From positions 5,881,813-5,945,812 of the forward strand of contig CM060852.1 in assembly GCA_030737835.1 (NCBI GenBank): a stretch of DNA of 64,000 nt. Reading direction: 5' to 3'. Positions 22,676-34,572 of this stretch are shown in pieces; position 1 is the first letter of the stretch; every line of letters starts with the position of its first letter. The position numbers and the translations under genes are program-made. The DNA comes from Acorus gramineus. Its lineage: Eukaryota > Streptophyta > Magnoliopsida > Acorales > Acoraceae. Under the pieces are notes generated by a model, which worked only from the letters and a program-made list of their open reading frames with translations, was not told the DNA's origin and searched no databases.

Positions 22676-24539
22676 GAGGGCCGGCTCTCTCGTATTAGAT
22701 AAATCAATTGGGCCTTAGGCAAACTCATAACATGGACCCTAGTACATTTATACTCAAAGTTTTATTATAAAAAAAAACTTGTATATAATAGATTGATAAA
22801 AAATCAAATCTAAATGAAAAATCAAATAAAATAGTAAATAAATAATACCTCAAAAAAAAAAAAAAAAAAAAGAGAAAAATAAAAAACAAAACAAATTTAA
22901 ATATAAAATCCATTAAAAACTAATGAAAACCAAAAAAATTATGTGATTTGTTCTTAAACAAAAATTCCTTAAATCATGATATTTGTTCTTATCTTATTCA
23001 TTTACAACAAAATAACTATATCCCTGTAAAATTGGATAATATAAATAAGGGATTTTTAGTTTTAAGTCTATGTAAACATGTCTATTTGGAGATCGATCCC
23101 TCCCTTCTTCATATTTCTTTGTAAGTCCCCATATTCAACCGCCTATTTGGTTTTTAGTCCATCCGTCAAACGTTCGTCTATACGTCGTTAATTTGTGAAA
23201 CGTGATTTTATTTTTAAGTCTTTATAAACTATGTTATTTTGCGATCAATCTCTCTCTTCTTCGTATTTCATTTTAGGTCCCTAATTTCAAACGTTTTTTT
23301 GTTATTAGTCCATGAACAAAAATGAAAACATGTATAGTTTGATTTTTGAACTGTAAAAATGATCGAGTCTAACATTTTCCTAAGGAAAATAATATGTTCA
23401 CCCTCTCGTGTTGCTCTAATTGCAGTGCATATCATTTTTTAGAAAAAAAATCATGCACTTTTACATTGAAGTTCATGCTAATATATGAATTGAAATATAT
23501 ATTAAGATACACTGGTTTTTTTTTTTAATTGAAAAAATGATAAAACATTTGCGCCATACACTATGATAACAAAGTTTTTGGTATATCTATGTGATTTTTA
23601 AGTAGATTTTGATTATACATTTGAATTATTAAGAATTATCCTGAATGCATTTTTTATCTTTAAATAGTTATCCAATAAAATTGTATGATTATATTTATTA
23701 ACTAAATCAAATTTATAATCAAAATCTACTTAAGAATCACATAAATATACTAAAAATTGCGTTATCATAATGTATGACTATCATAATGTATGGCACAAAT
23801 TTTTTTATCATTTTTTCAACTAAAAAAAAATACACTAGTGTATCTCAATATATATTTCAATTCATATAATAACATGAACTTTAATAGAAAAGTTGATGAT
23901 TTTTTTTAAAAAAAAAATGGTTTGCACTGCAATTGGGGCTGCATGAAAGGTGGGACATATCATTTTCTTTAGGAAAATGTTAGACTTGGTCATTTTTACA
24001 GTTCAAAACTTAGACCACACATGTTTTCATTTTTGTACATGAACTAATAAAAAAAAGCGTTTGAAATTATTCAAATTACGGACTTAAAATGAAATATGAA
24101 GAATTGAGGGACTGATCTAAATAACATAGTTTACAGGGACTTAAAAATAAAATCATATTTTACAAATTAACAGTATATGGACGGACGTTTGACGGGAGGA
24201 TTAAAAACCAAAATAGTCGGTTGAATGTGGAGACTTAAAAAAAATATGAAGAAGGAATGTATCAATCCTTAAATAGGTAGGTTCACATGGACTTAAAACT
24301 AAAAATCTTTATAAATAAATAACCAAAAAATCAGGAACAAAAAGAAAGAAAAAAAAAATGAAAACAGAAAAAGAAGAATTTAAGACATAGGAGAGCATGG
24401 GCAGTCTTTAGATAAAACTACATTAATATAAATTTTACAATAATTTTTTTAAATTTTAAATTTTCCTTGATTTGGCGCCCTATCTGAAGTGAAGGCCCTA
24501 GGTGGTCGCCTACTCCGCCTGCCCTCAAGGCCGACCATG
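22676..24539. mobile_element. hAT-like insertion in the MADS gene
   Basis: The insertion is flanked by a perfect 8-bp duplication GCTCTTCA (22668-22675 and 24540-24547). Left end GAGGGCCGGCTCTCTCG; right end, as reverse complement, CATGGTCGGCCTTGAGGG. The imperfect terminal inverted repeats share the GGnCGGC core seen at ends of many plant hAT elements. Removing it and one duplication copy rejoins the MADS frame exactly. No transposase; most of the interior is a long palindrome (23048-24310). Confidence 0.85.
23048..24310. repeat. Long palindrome with arms of about 0.6 kb
   Basis: Arms 23048-23632 and 23709-24310 are inverted copies with moderate divergence and occasional indels, separated by about 76 bp. 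Landmarks: 'gatttttagttttaagtc' at the outer ends, 'tgtaaactatgttattt', 'aatgaaaacatgt', 'gtctaacattttcct' and 'aagtagattttgattata' at the inner ends. Non-coding. A foldback or long-TIR element nested in the hAT-like insertion. Its inner parts belong to the dispersed repeat family found elsewhere in the window. Confidence 0.85.
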
Positions 24540-24924
24540 GCTCTTCACCTTCTGCGGCGCTGACGTCGCCGTCATCCTATTCTCCGCAACCCCTATGTGT
24601 TCGCACAAGCCTCACTCGACGTCGTCATCAACACTAGCTCATCTTCCCTCCTCCACCACTGACCATCAACAACAGCGTCGTCGGTCCACCGAAAACAGGG
24701 GATACAACAGCTCCTCGACAAGCACGACGACCTCCTCGCCCGTCTCGAGGCGGCAAGCGTCAGGTCCCGGGATCGGAAGCAGATAGCGTAGTGGGACAGG
24801 CCTGTGGAGGGTCTCTTTGGCCCATTGATCATGGACTCCACCTACGTATAAAAATTTCATATAAAAAATTCCATAAACACCTTGGAAGTTAAAAATTTCA
24901 AATAACTGACTTCATAGCTCATTT

Positions 24925-25842
24925 TTCAGTTCTGTTTGATTCGTGTCATTCTGAGATGGAATTTGATTTGATGTGAGATTATCAGTAAAGTGTATAAAAT
25001 CCAGTGTTTGGTTATAACTCACTTTTCAGCCCCGTTCGAGATGGAATTTGATTCTATGTGAGATTATCAGCAAAGTGTATAAAATCTAGTGTTTGGTTAG
25101 TGGTAATCTTGATGATAATTGTGAGCCCCACTAGAATTAAAATAAAACCCAAATTATTATGTAAATCCCTTTTAAAATAAATAGCATCCTCTTCATTTTT
25201 TTTTCCCACCACCCATATAATGGGTTTATATATTTATTTTTATTTTTCAACTAAAAAAATTTGTTATAATTTTTATATGTAATGTGAAAAATTTAAATTG
25301 TATATTAGATATTAATTTATATTTTTAAATTTAGTTTTTATTTGTGTAGATGGGTTTTGATATTATTATAATTGGTATAATATATGATGTGTGATGTAGG
25401 TTTAGGCCTAAAGCAATACCTCTGAATCCTAACTAATAAAATTGGTTATTTAATTTTTAGAAGAGTTCATAATATTCAACTGATTTAGAAAAATTACTAT
25501 TATTATATGTTTAATTATATAATTGGTTATTTTATTAATTTGCATTCATTAGATATTTATATATTTATAAAAAATTTATTCTTTTTTTATTATTGTGATA
25601 TAAATAAAGAATTAAATTTTATTAGTATATATATAATAGTAAGGATATTTTAGACATTTAAATTAAATTCCTTATCATTTTCCATGTATGAACCAAAACA
25701 CTTGAAAATGATTCTTTAGAGAAATCCACTAGCGAACAAAACAGTCTGATGGAATCAAGATTCCTGATAAACTGATTCTTGGTAAACTGTTTCCTGATAA
25801 AGTAATTCCACTAAAAAAAATGACACAAACCAAATGATGCCC
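24925..25842. mobile_element. TIR element with internal tandem duplication
   Basis: Left end 'tgtttgattcgtgtcatt..gatggaatt' and right end, as reverse complement, 'catttggtttgtgtcatt..agtggaatt'. Near the left end a block of about 95 bp ('gagatggaatttgatt..gtgagattatcag..aaagtgtataaaatc..agtgtttggtta') is present twice (24953-25018 and 25042-25100). Interior AT-rich, non-coding. Target-site duplication not resolved. Confidence 0.55.
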
Positions 25843-25844
25843 AC

Positions 25845-26410
25845 CCAGGCGCCCATTTTGAAAAAAATAAATTTTTTAATCTTTTTTTTTTTGTATCTAA
25901 ACTGTTCTTAATATCAATCATCATCTCTAAAAAAATTCGTAATTTTTACCTTTTGTTCTATTAACTGTCCCACAATCAGGAATCTACAATCTGTAATTCT
26001 CTCCTCTCCTCAATCAACACTTTCATAAAATGTTAAATCATTTTTTATAAAAATTTTCTCTTTTACCTTATTGTTATTGTTACTGATTTATTTAAAGTTT
26101 AAAATATTTGTATAAATATCTAAAATAATTAAATCATTTAATGTTTTCATAATATAAAACCTCGATAAGATCAAATTTAAAAGTATGTGTTGCTTATTAG
26201 ATTTATTTTTTTAATTTTAATTTTTTTTATAAATCATCAATTTAAAATATGATATTTCATTTTAAAATATGATAATTATCTTCTATAATTATTCAGTGAT
26301 ATGTTTTACGTGAATGTCTTTATTTTATTTTATACATATTTCTTATCTATGTAAAAAAAAAAAAATATGATACGGTTTTGAAATATATTTATATAAGTCA
26401 CGTTAAATCC
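25845..26410 (+). repeat. Dispersed repeat, copy 1 (pair with 58590-59180)
   Basis: Collinear with 58590-59180 over most of its length: 'aatatcaat(c/a)atcatctcta aaaaaatc', 'ctcctctcctc(a/c)atcaaca', 'aatataaaacctcg', 'tatt(g)cttattagattta' and 'atttatataagtcac'. The second copy continues into 'aaatcatgactccaccactgg', a phrase I associate with ends of plant hAT/Tip100-type elements (recollection, not searched). Confidence 0.7.
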
Positions 26411-26417
26411 AGAAATC

Positions 26418-26850
26418 ATGGCTTCTTTGCTGAAGAAACGGAGGGGTTGGGTTACGAGGGGGATGAGTTCGAGATCGACGCTTTCTTTGCTGATCAGATG
26501 GAGGGGTGGTAGTCGTTGGATGATTGTCTTGTCAGGTATTTTGGTTTGGGTTTTCTAATGTGATTTTTTCAACTGTTCATATCTCCATTTTTTGCTGAGG
26601 TTTAGGTTTGGGAAAAGTTGATTCTTTCAATTGTTTTAATGCTAACTACGGGATCTCTATTTTTATCTCTGTTTCTTATAACTTCTTCTAGACATGGTAC
26701 AGAAATTCTATTTTTTTTAAGTTTGTAATTTTTTTTTATATTTTTAATGAAACAGTAAATCCAGTTGTTACAGCATTTCCATTGAAGGAAGAATTAATCT
26801 TCTGTATGAAGGAATGTCGGCTCCTATGTTATGCTACATAGAATCCCTCA
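26418..26850 (+). other. Possible decayed gene fragment, unrecognised
   Basis: 26418-26535 is GC-richer than its surroundings and ends in a good splice donor (CAG then GTATTT). One frame reads FFAEETEGLGYEGDEFEID followed by AFFADQMEGW and a stop. After a T-rich stretch and a possible acceptor (TTACAG, about 26775), PLKEELIFCMKECRLLCYAT reads to a stop. I do not recognise the protein. Frame continuity is not established, so this is only a candidate. Confidence 0.25.
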
Positions 26851-27294
26851 AATGGTATCTGTTCAATTGGTTATTTTTACCAGTTGTTTGGGCAATAAGT
26901 CCTGATTGGTCTGTCATCAGTTTGATCTCTTTTTAGTTGTTCACAAGCTTGCCAAAAACATTTCATCTACACCAGATTACCTCTTGTTTGAGAAATCTGA
27001 GCAATCCATTTTGCATCAGTTTAAATGTTTATGTCAGCCATATATATATGACTTGATCATGCTTTTGATCATCAATTCTAGCCATTCCAACCGTGTTTGA
27101 CATTGATGAAATCCAAGTTGATCTTTCAGATACTCTACATACAGATGAAACTATCAACTTATAATTTAACATATCGGAATAAGACATGACAAACTGTTAC
27201 ATGTCTTTCACCTATTAAAGCTTTTTGAGTAACATCTGTTAGAACAATGTATTCTTTCATCTTATAATATACACTGCATCCACACATAGTGCTT

Positions 27295-30200
27295 TCAGTA
27301 GTTTGAAACGCGCATTCGGATCCCATTCGGCGCTTCGACTCTTGGAAACTTCACCAACTTATCCTTCCCAACTTCCTCCCATCTGTGCCAGATTTAAGAA
27401 CAGAATGCCTTAAAGAATCTAAATCCATATTGATCATTGTATAAATGTGATGTAAAATGCATAGGCTGACCTGTATTTGGTCACAAAGTAGTGAAGGAAA
27501 ATAGAAATTTCAACTGTTCCTAGTTCTTTCCCAGGGCAGAGCCTACTTCCACCCCCAAACAACAGGAAACGTTGATGAGACTCCAAGCTCTTGTCCTGCA
27601 TGAGTTATATATTTTATATCGATAATTCAACCTTCAAAGTTTGCCAAGATAACTTGGCCGCTTCTGCAAGCAGTATATTGATTGATGTAATCATGGCATA
27701 AAACTGAAATGAGATTCTAATACCATTTGGAAACAATGGTATTGGGAATGTCATTTTTTTATTCTCAAACAGTGGTTTGAATAGTCCACCTGAGAAATGG
27801 ATTGGGATTTATACCATTTTTTCATTGTTGGCAAAATAACTCTTCTCTACTATTTTATGTTACCATACAAGTCCCTTAGGGATAAAAAATTATAATTTAA
27901 ATAAAGATCCACATATCCTACATTGTTGGTATATTTTACCCAAAAAAAAAACCAATGTGAAAAGGGGGGCTGTGAGACTGGAGTGGCAGTAACAGATCCA
28001 CAAGAACAGCTGTAACAAGACATGGATTGTTTTGAAATATTGGTACTTCTGAATCTTTATCACTGATGAAATTTAATATCTCTAGCAACCTAATCACTGA
28101 TTATCACTTTGTTATTGAGACCAACTTGGTAATGAAAATCAAATAGACAAAATTGGAATTATCTAGACTAGGCATACGTTGTTCTGAAATTTTGGTTAAA
28201 ATCATTGCAAACCTCAAACATCATGTTCATGTGGTTCATGCTTACTCACCAGCCACCTCCATGGATTGAAGGAAAATGGTTCTGGGTACAGAAATGGATC
28301 ATAGTTGCTCTCTCTCATATAAACATAGATTTTCCACCCTTTTGGAATGACATATCCTACAATAGAAAAAAAGATCACATTAGTAAGCTTGTCCAACTTG
28401 GTATTATATACATTCAACTCTTGAATCATCAGGAGATCAATCTGAAACTACTTTTAGTGATTTCTTACCTTTCATGTCCATATCTTGGCTTGTTTTGCGC
28501 AACAATCCATTGATGACTGTCGCCATTCTTAGCGTCTCGTAGATCACCTTTAACATTAGAAAAATGACTATTTTCAAAAAAAAAAAAAAACACTAGACAA
28601 ATGACAATTCAATGCTTGTCTACTTGTTTTTCAATAAATTATGAAAGCTAAGCTTCGGGTGAGTCAATCTTACAGCCCGGGTGAAATTCATGGATTTGTA
28701 GTCATTCCAATCGATCGGATCCTCCGGTGACTTCCATTTCCTTATCTCAAAATGCTCATCCTACAAAGAATTTAAAAAATAAAAGGAAGCACTCAAAACA
28801 TGAATACCAATTCAAGTATCACTCTTACTCTAAGTCCTTGAAGAGCTTTTGGGTTGTCGTGGAGGTACTTAATAGCCATCATAGAAGTTGTCGAAACAGT
28901 CTCATAGCCTGAGTAAATGATGGTGAGGATCAGATCTAGTATCTGTTCATCAGTGAGTTTGGCACGCGCTATTTCATCAGTTTTCAGCAGTGCATCAAGC
29001 ATGTCACCGAACGCATTTGAAGTAGCTCTTCTTTCATTAATGATTTTGGTGAACATGCTCGTGATTTTCTTCCTTGCCTAATCGAAGATGGCACTTTGTC
29101 AGAAGAAGAGTTGAAAAGCTTCTATAGATGCAAATGTACATATTGAGAAGCAGAATTACCTGAAATCCATGGTGGTAACTTGTGCCTGGGAGATCAATGG
29201 GTAGTGAAATAGTCCCTTCTACAAGTTTATAGAATTCTGGTTTTAATGTTTCGAATAGTAGTCCTGATTCGATACCCCCAATCAGCTTTAGTGAAACTAA
29301 CAAAGCCATCTACACAAGAACAAGATCACAATGAGACTTCGCCGAATTTTCAAAACAAGCTTTTCATAAAGCTACTCTCAACTAGCTTTTTCATAAAAGT
29401 TGCTCCCAATCAGCTTTAGCAATACTAACAAAACCATCTACACCAGAACATGATCATAATGAGACTTGAAACCTATTTGAAACTAATTTTCAAAACCGTT
29501 TTTTTCTTTTTCACAAAAACCGCTGTCAACCACCTTTTTCATAAAAGCTATTTCCAACCATCTTTTTCGTAAAAGTTGTTTCATCAACTGACACAAACAC
29601 ATAAAAAGCAAAATCTGAAATCAAAAGCTAAAATTTAAAAACACCCCTTTGGAGCCGATTACTGATATTGTAGAAGTTGAATCAATTTAACAATTAGTTA
29701 CTATTGGATAGTGAAATGGATGGAGAACCTCTTTAGTCTTGTCTTGGATGTCGATGATTTCACCTTCGAGGTGGTTGAGATGGGATCTGATGAACTCATC
29801 AATCTTAGGCATGAGATGATCCCTGACCATGGTGGGGCCAATCAGGGCAAGCATGGCCCCTCTCATGGTCTTGTGGAGGGAGCCAAGCACAGCTGCAATG
29901 TTGTACTTGCCCAGTATGTCCAGCATGGACTGTGGGTAGCCAGGGATGAGTCCCTTCCCCTCATTCATGAGTATGTACCTATTGAGATCTGGATCCATGC
30001 ATATGACTGTTGGACATCCTAGTATGTGTGTCTTGTATAGGTTTCCATATCTGCAACTCAATAAAATAAATAAAATAACTAACTAATTAAAACAAGGAGT
30101 CTAGAGGATGTTAATTTGGTATTAGTGACTGAGAAAGAAGAGTTTGAAGAAGGGAGCAATGTGTTGGATATTTATATTACAACAAAAAATTATTATCCTA

Positions 30201-30977
30201 ATGAACAAAATGATCAATTTTGTGTTTTTCAGACGAATCTATGAGGTCCACGTTGGAACTAATTTTCAAATACAATTTTTCATAAAAGCTGCTCTCAATC
30301 AACTTTTTTTATTCTTATTATAAAAACTACTCCTAACAAGTTTTTTTTATAGAAAAATATAATATAAATATGGAAAAAAGCTAAAGTTTTAAAAAAACTT
30401 GATTGGAGCTCATTATTTGAAAACTGATTTTACAGAAGTAAAATCAATTTGTCAGGACCTAAGAAAGTTTAGCATATCAACACAAACAGAGATGTGGATG
30501 AAACAAATCAACAATGGAACAAAGGTGACAAAAGAAAGGTCTCATGCAACACAATGCAGTTTTAGTGAGTGAAATCCATCTATGTAACATGGAAATCTCA
30601 TTTACAATCAAGTTTAATAACAAAACAAGTCTAATCCACATTGAAAAAAGAAAGATAAAGAAAAGATAGAATCATATATGACATGCATTTCAACAATTTC
30701 AACATTATAATCCTTGCATGCAAAAACAATATCCACAACATAAACACAGCCACACAGAGAGATAGAGAGGGCTTCACCTTGCTCTCTGGCTTTTCATGAA
30801 GTTAGGTCCATGTTTGAGAAATTCAGTTGTTTCTCCAAAGAGTGGCCACCCCATTGTCCCTGGAGGGAGGTTCTTCTTCATATACCTTACTTCATTCCAC
30901 TTCAACAGGAGACTGCAGATACACAACCCCAAAACCACCATAAAAAAAGCTACTAAGACCCCCATTGATCCCCCCAC
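27295..30977 (-). CDS. CYP85A: CYP85A brassinosteroid C-6 oxidase (cytochrome P450)
   Basis: Nine exons: 30778-30977, 29729-30050, 29160-29309, 28829-29077, 28674-28760, 28469-28547, 28250-28356, 27471-27595 and 27295-27382. All junctions are GT/AG and in phase, giving 469 codons with the stop (468 aa; Arabidopsis CYP85A1 is 465). An N-terminal membrane anchor (about residues 5-25) is followed by [20 protein letters not shown]. Then come [11 protein letters not shown], the I-helix [11 protein letters not shown] (279 on), ExxR as E340-T-L-R343, the PERF-region FNPWRW and the haem loop [10 protein letters not shown] with Cys418. The C-terminus is [17 protein letters not shown]85A enzymes sit in the ER membrane and oxidise 6-deoxocastasterone to castasterone, the late step of brassinosteroid synthesis; some also make brassinolide, which sequence alone cannot settle. 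No break or missing catalytic residue. Confidence 0.96.
29281..29536 (-). repeat. Tandem duplication spanning the exon 3 acceptor of CYP85A
   Basis: A unit of 128 bp starting at 29281 (the first coding bases of exon 3, its acceptor and the upstream intron) is repeated from 29409. The second copy still has a TAG acceptor followed by ATGGTTTTGTTAGTATTGCT, matching the true exon start ATGGCTTTGTTAGTTTCACT. A third, weaker series of 'cataaaagct' phrases follows to about 29590. Confidence 0.8.
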
Positions 30978-31051
30978 TCAGGAACAACAAAAAGGGTAAC
31001 TTAAGTTTAAAAAGTGTGTCTTATGTTTTAGCAAAGTCTATGGTATTATGG

Positions 31052-31059
31052 TATATATA
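31052..31059 (-). promoter_or_regulatory. TATA box of CYP85A
   Basis: Minus strand 'ctatatatac' about 75 bases upstream of the ATG at 30977, allowing a leader of roughly 45 nt. Confidence 0.65.
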
Positions 31060-31097
31060 GACACAACACAGCAACCACTCAAGTTTACTAGATGTAC

Positions 31098-31416
31098 TGT
31101 TGGGTTGATGTCTTGCATTTCAGTGACTGAAGGATTGCACACTTGGTCTTTCTGTGTCCTATGTGTCGGTAATGTGTCTATGTTGTATAGTTACTTTTAT
31201 ACGAGTAAGTGTTCTTTATATCTTTGGAGAGAGTGTATGACTGGTCCTATATCTGAGAGAGGAAGAGTCTGTAGCCCACATTCCCAAGAGTCTGTAATCC
31301 ATAAAATAAAAAGAGGAATTTTTTCCCTCTCTTTGTACGTAGGCGGTGCTTTTCTGACTTTGGTGGTTTGTTGTTTGCTTCTTCTCTGATTCAATTTGCA
31401 TATCTATTTTTCAACA
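31098..31416. mobile_element. Possible solo LTR in the CYP85A promoter
   Basis: Begins TGTTGGGTTGATG and ends TCTATTTTTCAACA, giving TGTTG..CAACA ends, with 'ccataaaataaaaagaggaa' inside. It separates two related promoter-like blocks (31020-31090 and 31460-31535). No matching 5-bp duplication was found, so the call is tentative. Confidence 0.35.
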
Positions 31417-31539
31417 AAAATAAAATATTGAAGAATATCTCTGCTAAAATTTTAAAAAACTTACCCTCTGTTTCAGCAAAAAGTTTATGATATGTATATA
31501 GGGACAACACTGCAATCACTATTTATGGTTTGTTAAAAA

Positions 31540-34430
31540 TGGTCAAACCTCAGGTTTATGTACACATTATGTCCCTATAGGATTGCATGTTATCTAAAAC
31601 AAAAGGTTGAAACTTTTCACTTTTAGTATATTCTAAACATAGGTTCCCAGATTTCATGCCAAATCCTTCATGCATGCATAAACCAAAAAGTTGGTCAGAG
31701 GGGCATCTGAACATGTGGTCACCCATATTTAGGGGAGAGTGTTTGGTGCATCAAAACTTTTATATTTTAATGAATAGATAATGAATGAATTGATGAGAGA
31801 TCTTTGATGGGATTTCCAAATTAGGTTGTAAAAGAAGGAATTTTTTTCAATGAGAACTTGTTGTGATATGGGTGTCTGTATATGGACTTTCTCCAAATAT
31901 ATTCTAGGACTTGAAAATTTTAGCCAGGTTGTGTCACATGGTCACCACCACCCTCTAAAAGTACCATCCATAAAAATAAGAACAAATCCTTCACATGCCT
32001 CTCAAGTAGTACCGTTTATCCTATTGAGTCTCATGTGGCACTTGCAGTCTGCAGACATTCTCTTTTATCCATAGGATTTGAGAGGTTGAATCCTGTATTG
32101 AAAATGTGGCTGTTCTATTGAAATGTGTGTGGCCTGTGAGATATTGAGAAATGGGAAGACAAAAAGGAAATGGTTTTTTAGAACTCATGCCCATGGTTTT
32201 GAAGGGAATCACATTTTGCAGGGTGTAGTTTTGTTTTGGGGCATTGATATACTCAATCTTTTTTGCAACCTCATTTGCAATCATCACGTCATTAATAAAG
32301 TATATATGAAATAACTTAACACGGTATATAATCACCTTTCTTAGAGTTTATGCGAGAAAAGTGAGAGAAATGATCATTTTGTCATTTTTCACGACGGACC
32401 AAAATAATTTAAAAATTCATTTATTTTCTTTAATTTTCTATCAAGGATTGTGCTCAAATACTTCCCAAATTATTACACACACAAATGAACCTCATTACCT
32501 GATCATATAATGATGTTCAATCAGCATAATATTGTGAACTGCTGTTCTATTGATCTGGCTTTGAAAAAGTTGGTCATTCAGTGAGGTGAGTTTATGAATG
32601 AACATTTGTCTGATTTGTAAATCTACATTATCTACAGTATACCTCCCAAAAGAGTTGTAATCAATGTGATGGGATGAATTAATGAGTCTTCAAGAACATA
32701 TATAGAATCATGTGAGAACCACTCATGACTATCTGTTTTTTATTTTCTACCTTGAACTTTCAAAACTAATGAATTTAAACAAAAGGCTAATCACTGAAGT
32801 CTTATTAAAGCTATGTTGAAAGTCAAAAAAGGTTCTCAGTCAAGGATTGAGGAAATCATTTTAATATTTTCCAAAAGTTAAGCTAGTGGCATCTCAAAAA
32901 ATAAAAAAAATCATCTGTAGCCATAAGTTTTTTTTAGTCTTAATATAGGTGAAAGGAGTATTAGTAGGAGAGATGAATTAATCATTTTTTAGGAAATTGA
33001 TTGGTACAGCCCTTTTTACAACTTCACATGCAGTATGCACATTGTTTTAATTTTTTCAAAAATAATAATTCTCGTCTAATCAAGGATATATATTTATAAA
33101 AAAAAATGTGTATACTTTTATATTGAATTACATGGACCTATTAAAAATAGAAACGTGAAAAATTGTCAATGAGGTATATAACTTGTTAGACAACTAATTA
33201 ACAAAACTTTCTCATATTGTTTCAATTAGTCCTACTTTTAGCTTATCATCCCAAAATTCTAACATCTAAATCTTAAATTATATATCTTCCAAATGAAGGT
33301 ATATAATTTTGGTGGTAAATTGAATTAAAAGTAGGATTGGTTTAACAGAGCACTTTGTTTCTAATTATTTATGTTTTCCATCATCTTTTGACTTTGTTTA
33401 AGGGACTGATTGTCTTGGAGTATGTAATTAAGGTTACTAGATATATAGTGACATGGAGGATAAGGCTCCAAGGAAATCACAAAATGGTTATTTGACAGTT
33501 TACCATCCCCCTCTCCCTTGGTCTCTTTTTTTTTTTCTTTTCTCAATTTAGTATTTATAATTTTATATAACTATGCAGAAATAATAAATATTTTCTATAT
33601 ATTTTATAACAATATATCATTTGTGAATTTAATAATAAAATTAAAAATAGTATTAAGTGTACCATAACAAATATCTTTTGCATAGTCAATTTTTTTAAAA
33701 GATTTGATATTAATTTTATGAATTCAGATATGTTATAATTTTCATGTTCTATGATTATCCATAGAATCTTCTTCCATATAATTCACATGCATCTCTTTCA
33801 GTTTACATACAAAATAATAATAATAATAATAATAATAAGTGAAAAGCACTGCGTATACTCTCACCCCTAAATGTATTTACATCTGTGTTTATCTGTGTGT
33901 GTTGGGGGGAGGGGGTGTTATGAAAAATCAACCTCAGATGACATAGCATATCAGATCACTCAGCTTATCCATGCAAACCAAAACTAAAATTCTGATGGAC
34001 AATAATATTTTGTTTGGCTTCAAAAATCATGACAAGTTGGTGCAATTGACCCTATTTTTATAGTACCACATAACTGTGAAGCTACAGTTTGTCTCTTAAG
34101 TACTCCATAAAAAGCTGAGCCATGCAATTAATTCAAATTCAATGGGAACAATCTGACTTAAAATGAGCTGTTTCAATGAAAGGAGCGGTGGTTAGTGAGA
34201 CAGATGCAGGGAATTAATGTACCAGAAAGAAAGAACAGATGTACATGTTTATATATATGGGAGTTGTTACACAGTCTTTATGTACAACATGAGTTACAGT
34301 ACCCACATGCTAACAAGGAATATGCTTTGTCCGGTGAAAATTGTGCTTTTATTACACACTGAAATATATATAAATTATTGAAGTATTTCATTTTTATAAA
34401 GGTATATACTAAAGTATATGCTAAGAAAAT
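31540..34430. other. Intergenic region upstream of CYP85A
   Basis: No convincing gene on either strand. AT-rich, with an (AAT)n microsatellite at about 33810-33838 and a T-run near 33525. Open frames here are short and lack coding character. Confidence 0.45.
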
Positions 34431-34572
34431 CTTAGGACAAATTCATTGGATAGGATCCTTAACCAGAAACCACACAGGAGATAACTTTTTTTCAAGAAAT
34501 CGTCCATTTTTTTTTTTTTTTTGGTGAAAAGAAATCATCCATTTGGAGCTATAAACATGATCATATGTAAAA

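Larger units (their letters stand above)
22558..24851 (+). pseudogene. AGL62-like type I MADS-box gene, split by a transposon
   Basis: 22558-22675 encodes the start of a MADS domain (MGGRGPRKVEMKKIEDRYA, then LQVTFSKRKHGIFNKANELF). The frame resumes at 24548 with TFCGADVAVILFSA, the second half of the domain, after a 1864-bp insertion. Further on, a one-base shift leads to NPYVFAQASLDVVIN (usual form YSFGHPSVDVV), then an in-frame TGA near 24660, then QQLLDKHDDLLARLE, a TAG, and WDRPVEGLFGPL, ending at 24851. The order and spacing match M-alpha MADS proteins of the AGL62 group, DNA-binding regulators of endosperm development. Broken by the insertion, at least one frameshift and two stops. Locally GC-rich. 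As it stands the 5' piece could encode only 46 residues ending GPALSY. Confidence 0.85.

Noticed and set aside
31048..31389. 113-residue plus-strand frame in the CYP85A promoter region
   Set aside because: Overlaps the TATA box and the LTR-like segment; no homology recognised.
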